Assembly (NCBI GenBank): GCA_018644745.1
Contig: JABGPX010000541.1
Span: 1 to 10,733 of the forward strand
From: Spirochaetales bacterium
GTDB taxonomy: Bacteria > Spirochaetota > Spirochaetia > ARS1246
Direction: 5' to 3'
Length of the DNA: 10,733 bases
A program made the translations under genes and the position numbers. The number at the start of each line of letters is the position of its first letter. Position 1 is the first letter of the stretch. Below, in pieces: positions 1-4,894 of the stretch. The notes beneath the pieces are model-generated. The model had not been told where the DNA came from. It searched no databases and saw only the letters and a list, made by a program, of their open reading frames with translations.

Positions 1-350
1 ATTATTTTCCGTATCGCCGACTTATATGAAGTGAGTTTCGGTGAATCAAGTACAATTGTGCAATCCAGGTTGCATGGCTCCCAGCCGGCATCTTGCAGGA
101 GAAAGATAGTTTGCTTGAGAAGTTTCCTGCTTGATATGCCTTTGTAGTCAGGATTAGAGGGAGGAAAATGCTCGCCGATATCGCCAAGAGCGGCCGCTCC
201 GAGCAGCGCATCGATTATCGCGTGGATGAGAGCATCCGCGTCGGAATGCCCGACTGCGCCTTTTTCCGAAGAAATAGTGATTCCTCCGAGAATAAGATCC
301 CTTCCAGCTTCCAGCCTGTGGATGTCGTATCCAGTACCGACACGGATCAT
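1..350 (-). CDS. ispF: 2-C-methyl-D-erythritol 2,4-cyclodiphosphate synthase (IspF), 3' end cut by window
   Basis: IspF converts CDP-methylerythritol 2-phosphate to methylerythritol 2,4-cyclodiphosphate with release of CMP, in the cytosolic MEP isoprenoid pathway. The 116 visible residues begin MIRVGTGYDIHRL, the classic IspF N-terminus. The zinc-binding Asp9-x-His11 pair and the third ligand His43 (in LIHAIIDALLGA) are present, as are GHSDADA and the GDIGEHFPPSNP loop. The protein is normally about 155-160 residues, so roughly 40 C-terminal residues lie beyond the left edge. Its ATG (350-348) overlaps the ispD stop codon in an ATGA arrangement, so the two are translationally coupled and co-transcribed. 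In some bacteria ispD and ispF are one fused gene; here they are separate but overlap by 4 nt. The identification is firm. Confidence 0.96.
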   Translation of the reverse strand, partial: MIRVGTGYDIHRLEAGRDLILGGITISSEKGAVGHSDADALIHAIIDALLGAAALGDIGEHFPPSNPDYKGISSRKLLKQTIFLLQDAGWEPCNLDCTIVLDSPKLTSYKSAIRKI

Positions 351-1021
351 CGCAAGTCGTACCTATAGGTTATTTTGCGGTTTTCCGGTTCACCCTCGAC
401 AGAAAAGACAGGTCCTATGGCCTGGTGATACGCTTCAGCGTCATCACTATAGTCCTTTCCATCGCGGCGGGCCGTCTTCAGTGCTTTGAGAATATTCATG
501 AAACGAAAACCTTGAGGTGTTTGAGCTGCCGCATATTGTTTCTTGTCCATATGACGAACGATCGAGCTATCGGCGGATATCTGCTTTAGCGCCTCGGTAA
601 CAGGAACAACTGGGATACACGCTTCATGTTCGATCGTTCCATTCAGCACCCGCTCTATTAACGCCGGGGATACCCATGGTCTCGATCCATCGTGTATCAG
701 TATATAGTCTGGGTTCAGTTCTTCCATTTCGAGAAGGCCAAGAAAAACTGACTCCTGCCGAGTAGAACCGCCTGCCACAAATATCGGGTCGATAACGCCG
801 CCTTTCAGGGCGTCGGACATCTCTCTCTTTTTATCCGCGGGATAGGTTACATAAATGCTGCTGAATCGTTCCGTAGAAATAAAAGCCCGGAAAGCGAGCC
901 GCAGAACCGGTGTCCCGTCGATATCCTCGAGCTCTTTCTTGATATCCGCACCCATGCGTGAACTCGAGCCGGCGGCAGTTATGAGAGCCGCACAGACAGG
1001 ATTTTGTTGTCCCGCTTTCAC
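347..1021 (-). CDS. ispD: 2-C-methyl-D-erythritol 4-phosphate cytidylyltransferase (IspD)
   Basis: IspD joins CTP and methylerythritol 4-phosphate to make CDP-methylerythritol, two steps before IspF in the MEP pathway. The 224-residue length is normal for the family. Visible motifs are the nucleotide-binding loop ALITAAGSSSRMG (residues 12-24) with a following Lys29, HDGSRP (110-115), a conserved Arg near 156, AAQTPQGF (165-172), the DDA of YSDDAEAY (193-195) and the C-terminal VEGEPENRKIT (208-218). Ser113 sits where Ala is commoner, a mild change. The start is GTG at 1021-1019: the frame is closed by TAA three codons upstream and the next Met (residue 23) lies inside the catalytic loop. An AAGGGA stretch lies only about 2-3 nt before the GTG, an unusually short spacing. 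The gene begins 11 nt after the carD stop and overlaps ispF by 4 nt, so it should be read from the carD promoter. Confidence 0.96.
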   Translation of the reverse strand: MKAGQQNPVCAALITAAGSSSRMGADIKKELEDIDGTPVLRLAFRAFISTERFSSIYVTYPADKKREMSDALKGGVIDPIFVAGGSTRQESVFLGLLEMEELNPDYILIHDGSRPWVSPALIERVLNGTIEHEACIPVVPVTEALKQISADSSIVRHMDKKQYAAAQTPQGFRFMNILKALKTARRDGKDYSDDAEAYHQAIGPVFSVEGEPENRKITYRYDLR

Positions 1022-1032
1022 AATCCCTTAGA

Positions 1033-1551
1033 TCAACCGGTTTCGAGTTTACCGAATACCAGCGCCTCGACATCTTCCTTCGATTTGTTAAGAGAGAAGG
1101 AAACTTCATCCACGAGCAGCTTCAACGCGCTGTCGAATAACTTTCGCTCAAGGATTGGCAGTTCTTTTACTTTACTCCTGTGGTAGAGCGTGCGGACGAC
1201 AGTGGCGATATCCATTACGCTGCCGCTTTTTAATAGATCCAGGTTCATCTGATAGCGAAGCTTCCAGTCCGACGACACTGGTTCATAATCCTCGGTTAAG
1301 AGTTTCAGTGCCTTGTCGGATTCGGACTTGCTTACGATGGCACGGATTCCAAGCTCTTCCGCCTTATCTACCGGGACCATTACGGTCATGTCTGATACTT
1401 CCAGATAGATAATATAGTAAAGAAGCTTTTCGTCCTTGAACATCCGCTCTTCGATCTTCGTGACCTGACCGACACCTTGCAGCGGATAGACAACTTCCTG
1501 CTTTTCTTTGAATGTAGTTTTCTGAGTAGATTTCTTGTCAGTGGATTTCAT
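1033..1551 (-). CDS. carD: CarD/CdnL-family RNA polymerase-binding transcription regulator
   Basis: CarD-family proteins bind the RNA polymerase beta subunit and stabilise open complexes, notably at rRNA and growth-related promoters. The predicted 172-residue protein has a lysine-rich N-terminus, then the Tudor-like RNAP-interacting domain (about residues 14-75, containing VVYPLQGVGQV and IIYLEV), then a helical DNA-binding domain (about 90-170). That domain includes the conserved Trp96 in SSDWKLRYQMNLDLLKSG. I chose ATG 1551. An upstream in-frame TTG at 1587 would add 12 residues, but it coincides with the -35 box of a strong promoter and the added residues do not look like family sequence. 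There is no Shine-Dalgarno; the promoter places transcription start at the ATG, so translation is probably leaderless. It heads the carD-ispD-ispF operon and is divergent from the VTT gene. Family assignment is secure; its target promoters are not visible here. Confidence 0.93.
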   Translation of the reverse strand: MKSTDKKSTQKTTFKEKQEVVYPLQGVGQVTKIEERMFKDEKLLYYIIYLEVSDMTVMVPVDKAEELGIRAIVSKSESDKALKLLTEDYEPVSSDWKLRYQMNLDLLKSGSVMDIATVVRTLYHRSKVKELPILERKLFDSALKLLVDEVSFSLNKSKEDVEALVFGKLETG

Positions 1552-1558
1552 CCCGCAA

Positions 1559-1587
1559 AGTATACAGAAAAGCCATGCCGTAGTCAA
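1559..1587 (-). promoter_or_regulatory. sigma70-type promoter of carD-ispD-ispF
   Basis: Read on the minus strand, TTGACT (1587-1582) and TATACT (1564-1559) are separated by exactly 17 nt, each one mismatch from consensus. The predicted start of transcription is about 1552, one base before the ATG of carD. The bases between the -10 box and the start are GC-rich on the downstream side (GCGGG), a discriminator type often associated with CarD/stringent control; that link is inference. Confidence 0.7.
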
Positions 1588-1610
1588 AGGTAATAGGACT
1601 TTAGTATAGT
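1581..1610 (+). promoter_or_regulatory. candidate promoter of the VTT-domain gene
   Basis: TATAGT (1605-1610) lies 7 nt before the GTG start at 1617, placing transcription start on the start codon. The best -35 is TAGTCA (1581-1586) at an 18-nt spacing, matching 4 of 6 consensus positions. It lies almost exactly on the carD -35 box of the other strand. Plausible but weaker than the carD promoter. Confidence 0.4.
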
Positions 1611-1616
1611 AACCGT

Positions 1617-2318
1617 GTGACTTCAGCTCGATTCAGAAAAATTCTTTCAATTATTTTGTTCCCTATACTTATCGGCCTCACAATAGCGGCAGTTGTCGTT
1701 TTTCGCGAAGAGATCAAACTGGTGTTTTCCTCTTCGGAGTCAATCAAGGAAACCGTGAGCCGGTGGGGCGCTGCTGCACCCTTGGCCTTTATGTCACTTC
1801 AGTTTATCCAGGTTGTTATTTTCATTATTCCGGGTGAAGTACCGCAAATCGCCGGCGGATATCTTTTCGGTATTCTCTTTGGTTCGATGTATTCCATTGC
1901 CGGGATACTCATCGGATCTACTTTCAACTTTTTTCTTGCCCGGATATTCGGCATTCCCTTTATTCGGACAATCCTCAAAGAAGAAAAAATAGAGAAATTT
2001 GACTCCATCGCTCATTCTCCAAGGGCCCGGATTGCTTTCTTTCTTCTCTTTGTCATACCCGGGATACCCAAAGACGCCCTCTGTTATGTCGCGGGGCTTT
2101 CCTCACTCAGCTTTCCTTCGTTCCTGATCATATCAACTATCGGAAGACTGCCCGGGATTATCGGCAGTGCAGGAATGGGCGATGCCGCGGCCTCAAGCCG
2201 ATGGCTGCTCGCCGGGATTATAATGGGGGTTGCCATACTACTGTTTGTATTTGGGATGATCTATCGTGAACGCATCCATCAACTGGTCGAGAGCTTTGCT
2301 AAAAAGAAGAAATCGTAA
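1617..2318 (+). CDS. VTT-domain (TVP38/TMEM64, DedA-like) membrane protein
   Basis: This 233-residue integral membrane protein matches the VTT/SNARE-associated family (DedA-like). Some family members act as lipid scramblases or transporters; the substrate here cannot be read from sequence. A basic N-terminus (RFRK) precedes a transmembrane segment at about residues 9-29. The family core follows: a hydrophobic stretch with the re-entrant motif IIPGEVPQIAGGYLFG (70-85), a helix at about 88-110 ending FFLARIFG, then RIAFFLLFVIPGIPKDALCYVAG (138-160) with its PGIPKD second re-entrant motif, SFPSFLIISTIGRLPG (165-180), and a last helix at about 196-215 before a lysine-rich tail. Start is GTG 1617; an in-frame TAG lies four codons upstream and no Shine-Dalgarno is present, so the mRNA may be leaderless. 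It is divergent from carD and convergent with the receiver gene 43 bp downstream. Confidence 0.88.
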   Translation: MTSARFRKILSIILFPILIGLTIAAVVVFREEIKLVFSSSESIKETVSRWGAAAPLAFMSLQFIQVVIFIIPGEVPQIAGGYLFGILFGSMYSIAGILIGSTFNFFLARIFGIPFIRTILKEEKIEKFDSIAHSPRARIAFFLLFVIPGIPKDALCYVAGLSSLSFPSFLIISTIGRLPGIIGSAGMGDAAASSRWLLAGIIMGVAILLFVFGMIYRERIHQLVESFAKKKKS

Positions 2319-2361
2319 ATGAATAAACGAGTGTGAAGAGCAGGCAAAATTGATCGATACG
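2319..2361. other. short convergent intergenic gap without visible terminator
   Basis: These 43 bp separate the stop of the VTT gene from the stop of the minus-strand receiver gene. I see no GC-rich hairpin followed by a T run in either direction, so either termination is factor-dependent or the transcripts overlap. Confidence 0.5.
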
Positions 2362-2712
2362 TTATCCTGCGAATCTCACTATTGCGCCGATATATTCTTC
2401 CCCATGAAGAGGTTTTATAAAAACATGGGTAAATCCGGCATCCATAAGCATCGGTACCTGGCTGTCATCGCCGGTGATGGCGATAAGAGGAATGTTAGGA
2501 TCTACCGTTCGTATTTCTTTTGCAACTTTTTCGCCGCTCATACCGGGCATGTGTTGATCCAATATCACTACCGAATAGCTGTTTTGCCTGAATAATGCAA
2601 GCGCCGAAACTCCATCGACTGCCAGATCGCAATTTATTCCTTTTTTCCTAAGAAGCAGTTCAAGATATTTCCGATTGTATACCTCGTCTTCAGCATAGAG
2701 AACTTTTTTCAT
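2362..2712 (-). CDS. stand-alone CheY-like response-regulator receiver protein
   Basis: A single receiver domain of 116 residues with no output domain. All phosphorylation-site residues are present: acidic pair Glu8-Asp9, phosphoacceptor Asp52 in VILDQHMPGMSG, switch Thr80 in AITGDD, Phe98 in the aromatic switch position, and Lys100 in FIKPL. Such proteins pass phosphate in a phosphorelay or signal by protein contact; many spirochaete single-domain receivers act in chemotaxis or relays, but no histidine kinase or chemotaxis gene is in the window, so the partner is unknown. The ATG at 2712 has a strong Shine-Dalgarno (GGAGGA, about 5 nt upstream). It lies 78 bp downstream of the acyl-CoA synthetase on the same strand but has its own likely promoter. 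Confidence 0.92.
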   Translation of the reverse strand: MKKVLYAEDEVYNRKYLELLLRKKGINCDLAVDGVSALALFRQNSYSVVILDQHMPGMSGEKVAKEIRTVDPNIPLIAITGDDSQVPMLMDAGFTHVFIKPLHGEEYIGAIVRFAG

Positions 2713-2735
2713 ACGCTCCTCCGCGGCAATTTCTA

Positions 2736-2764
2736 AATTTAACCTAAAAAATCTAAAAAGTCTA
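2736..2764 (-). promoter_or_regulatory. candidate promoter of the receiver gene
   Basis: On the minus strand TAGACT (2764-2759), a 17-nt AT-rich spacer and TAAATT (2741-2736) form a reasonable sigma70-like promoter. The predicted start near 2729 leaves a leader of about 17 nt that holds the GGAGGA ribosome-binding site. It lies between the synthetase stop and the receiver start. Confidence 0.45.
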
Positions 2765-2790
2765 TTACCGGGAGGAGATAATTTTCATTT

Positions 2791-4689
2791 TTATGAAAAG
2801 AGACCTGCAATTTCCTTCTTATACATATCGTTTACTGCGTGGCGCTTGACCTCTTGTTTTCCCGATAGTTCCTTGCCTACTTCGAACTCCGTTCCGAGAA
2901 GTTTGAACTTAGAAATTCGTTCAAAGACCTTGAATCCTGTTTTAGCGCTCACATACTCATTGATTTCAGACTTGATCAGATCGAGTACCTCCGGTGTTTC
3001 AAGCAGGTCCGATTCTTCTGAGTAAACCACTCCATGTTCTTTTGCGAATTCTACAATCAAGTCCATTTGGCCAACTACAAGCGCCGCGATGTATTTCTTG
3101 TCCTGACCAAGAACCACAGCGGTATTGATATAGGGGGACTCTTTGATCTTTTCCTCGATAGGATTCGGCTCGATATTCTCACCGCCGAGTAGGACGATCG
3201 TATCTTTTGCGCGTCCCATGATCTTGATTTCACCCTTCCAGGTCTGCATTGCCAAATCGCCGGTATTAAGCCAACCTTCGCTATCAATAATCTCGGCGGT
3301 GAGTTCCGGCTTATTATAATATCCGAGCATCACTTGAGGCCCGCGTACATGCAGAACTCCTTTCTCGCCTGGAGGAAGGATGCCGCCTCGATCATCAATA
3401 ATCTTAAATTCGGTTCCTGGAAAGATAGGTCCTATTGTTCCCGGCACCGGGTGACTTTGCCTGCGAAGCGAGAGTACAGGAGCTGTTTCTGTCATCCCGT
3501 AGCCTTCGATAAGCAGTATACCGGCAGCCTGAAAAAAGGTGTCGACCGCGGCGGGAAGGCCGCCGCCTCCGGAAACACCCGCGACAAATTTACCGCCAAG
3601 TCTTTTATGGATTTTGCTGAAAACTAAGATGTTTCCAAGCGCCCGAAGCGGATACAGGAGTATGTAAGGAATAATTCCTGCAATTATGTCGAGAATCCGC
3701 GAGCGCTTTCGATATTGCGGCACCAGTCCTTTCACGAGGTTAGACGCCTTTGAGTGAATCTTGCCGATACCCACAAAGAAAAGGAAAAGAGCTTTCTTGA
3801 TCCCGCCGTCAGCTTTAATGCTTCTATATATGCCGTCCTGAAGGGATTCCCATATCCTCGGTACTGAAGCCATCCAGGTCGGTTGAATCGCTCCCATGTC
3901 ATCCGCAATAATTTTCCGTATAGGCTTGGAATATGCCAAGGATGATGCCCATCCGACAGCAACGTAGGTCATAATCCGCTCAAAGGAGTGCCATATTGGA
4001 AGCACGCTTAACCATTTATCCCCGGGACCAACGGAAAGAAGATTCGGCACCTGCTCAATCTGATGCAGGAAGTTACGATGGCTAAGCATAACGCCTTTTG
4101 GTTCACCGGTAGTTCCCGAGGTGAAAATGATCGTTGCCAGATCGTTCGGTCCGCCCTTTTCTATCTCTGCTTCTATTTCACCTGGGTGAGACTTCAGGTA
4201 TTCTTTACCCTTTTCCATCACCTCGCTGAAATTGAGTACCTTCGTTCCTCCAGTTTCCGTATCACTAGTGCTCTCGCTATCAAGTACGATGAAACACTCA
4301 AGTTTTGGAATGGAACTTTTCTCGGTTAGAATCTTTGCCATTTGAGTAGTATTCTCAACGCAGCAGACTCTACACTCCGAGAAGTCGAGGATATAGCGCA
4401 GCTCCTGCGCAGTGGAGTCGCAGCCTCTTGGCACATCCGCAGCACCGATACTCATCAGTGCAAGATCCGAAATCAACCATTCTTTTCTGTTTTCAGATAT
4501 GAGCCCTACGTGATCACCCTTAGAAATTCCTATATCCTTTAGTCCCGAAGCAAATTGATATACCTCGGTCTGAAGCTCTGAATAGGATGTCGGCTGAAAC
4601 ACGCCTTCAGAGTCTTTCGTGAACTGAGCCGCGTAATCGGGGTATTTTTCGACGTTTTCAAGAAACAGTTTCGGCAGGGTGTCTTTCAT
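2791..4689 (-). CDS. fadD: long-chain acyl-CoA synthetase (AMP-forming), spirochaete type
   Basis: A 632-residue member of the ANL adenylating superfamily that activates a fatty acid with ATP to an acyl-adenylate and transfers it to CoA, probably at the inner face of the membrane. Visible motifs are the P-loop FTSGTTGEPKGVMLSHRN (189-206), the acyl-AMP motif EGYGMTETAP (395-404), GWLNTGDLA (472-480) with the ribose-binding Asp478, and hinge GRAKDTIVLLGGENIEP (492-508). Its length and the inserted central segment (about 300-365) match long-chain synthetases rather than acetyl-CoA synthetases. The C-terminal motif reads ELSGKQEVKR, in which the usual TPTxK-type catalytic lysine is not obvious. 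ATG 4689 has a good Shine-Dalgarno (GGAGAGG, about 6 nt upstream). Its chain-length preference is unknown; feeding exogenous fatty acid into lipid synthesis is a likely role. Confidence 0.92.
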   Translation of the reverse strand: MKDTLPKLFLENVEKYPDYAAQFTKDSEGVFQPTSYSELQTEVYQFASGLKDIGISKGDHVGLISENRKEWLISDLALMSIGAADVPRGCDSTAQELRYILDFSECRVCCVENTTQMAKILTEKSSIPKLECFIVLDSESTSDTETGGTKVLNFSEVMEKGKEYLKSHPGEIEAEIEKGGPNDLATIIFTSGTTGEPKGVMLSHRNFLHQIEQVPNLLSVGPGDKWLSVLPIWHSFERIMTYVAVGWASSLAYSKPIRKIIADDMGAIQPTWMASVPRIWESLQDGIYRSIKADGGIKKALFLFFVGIGKIHSKASNLVKGLVPQYRKRSRILDIIAGIIPYILLYPLRALGNILVFSKIHKRLGGKFVAGVSGGGGLPAAVDTFFQAAGILLIEGYGMTETAPVLSLRRQSHPVPGTIGPIFPGTEFKIIDDRGGILPPGEKGVLHVRGPQVMLGYYNKPELTAEIIDSEGWLNTGDLAMQTWKGEIKIMGRAKDTIVLLGGENIEPNPIEEKIKESPYINTAVVLGQDKKYIAALVVGQMDLIVEFAKEHGVVYSEESDLLETPEVLDLIKSEINEYVSAKTGFKVFERISKFKLLGTEFEVGKELSGKQEVKRHAVNDMYKKEIAGLFS

Positions 4690-4747
4690 ATTTTTCCTCT
4701 CCGTTTTTGAATAAAATCTGAGCAGAAATGCTAATGATGCCTAATCA

Positions 4748-4771
4748 CATAAATATTATATAGTATTTATG
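4748..4771. repeat. near-perfect 24-bp palindrome, operator-like
   Basis: Arms CATAAATA (4748-4755) and TATTTATG (4764-4771) are exact reverse complements. The 8 bases between them contain the self-complementary TATATA, so 11 of 12 base pairs of the whole 24-bp site are symmetric. It covers the -10 box of the synthetase promoter and has no T run, so it looks like a dimeric repressor site rather than a terminator. The regulator is unknown. Confidence 0.6.
4755..4760 (-). promoter_or_regulatory. -10 box of the acyl-CoA synthetase promoter
   Basis: A perfect TATAAT on the minus strand predicts a start near 4748 and a leader of about 59 nt before the synthetase ATG. There is no good -35 at 16-18 nt (TTTCTT at 17 nt; TTGTCG is only 13 nt away), as in promoters that depend on an activator. 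The box lies inside the palindrome at 4748-4771. Confidence 0.5.
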
Positions 4772-4801
4772 GTCGACAAGAAACCTCGTTTTTCCGTCCC
4801 A

Positions 4802-4825
4802 AAGCTTGCTAGTTTTAAGCTGCTA
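4802..4825. repeat. imperfect direct repeat upstream of the DAHP synthase fusion gene
   Basis: AAGCTTGCTA (4802-4811) recurs as AAGCTGCTA (4817-4825), one base shorter, with a repeat start-to-start distance of 15 bp. The second copy runs into the extended -10 candidate. It could be a pair of half-sites or chance. Confidence 0.35.
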
Positions 4826-4829
4826 TAAA
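4821..4829 (+). promoter_or_regulatory. extended -10 promoter candidate for the DAHP synthase fusion gene
   Basis: TGCTATAAA (TG at 4821-4822, TATAAA at 4824-4829) fits an extended -10 element. The -35 region is poor, which an extended -10 can offset. The predicted start near 4836 gives a leader of about 59 nt to the ATG at 4895. Confidence 0.4.
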
Positions 4830-4846
4830 CTTCGGGGCATTAACTA

Positions 4847-4875
4847 TTGACTTCGAACCCCAAGCGGAATACCTT
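4847..4875 (+). promoter_or_regulatory. second promoter candidate for the DAHP synthase fusion gene
   Basis: TTGACT (4847-4852), a 17-nt spacer and TACCTT (4870-4875) would start transcription near 4882, leaving a 13-nt leader that still contains the GAGGAG ribosome-binding site. The -35 is the same hexamer as at carD, but the -10 is weak. This also explains why an in-frame TTG here should not be read as a start codon. Confidence 0.35.
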
Positions 4876-4894
4876 GCCAACTAATGAGGAGAAT

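Noticed and set aside
1552..1587. TTG start giving a 184-residue CarD
   Set aside because: The TTG is inside the promoter -35 box, and the added residues (MTTAWLFCILCG) do not resemble CarD N-termini.
4834..4860. Possible GGGG/CCCC hairpin or riboswitch/T-box in the DAHP synthase fusion leader
   Set aside because: Only about four pairs form over a large loop, there is no T-box motif and no terminator T run; not supportable.
4847..4894. TTG-initiated 16-codon extension or leader peptide before the DAHP synthase fusion gene
   Set aside because: The TTG belongs to a TTGACT hexamer, the encoded residues contain no Phe or Tyr codons expected of an attenuator peptide, and a GAGGAG site precedes ATG 4895.
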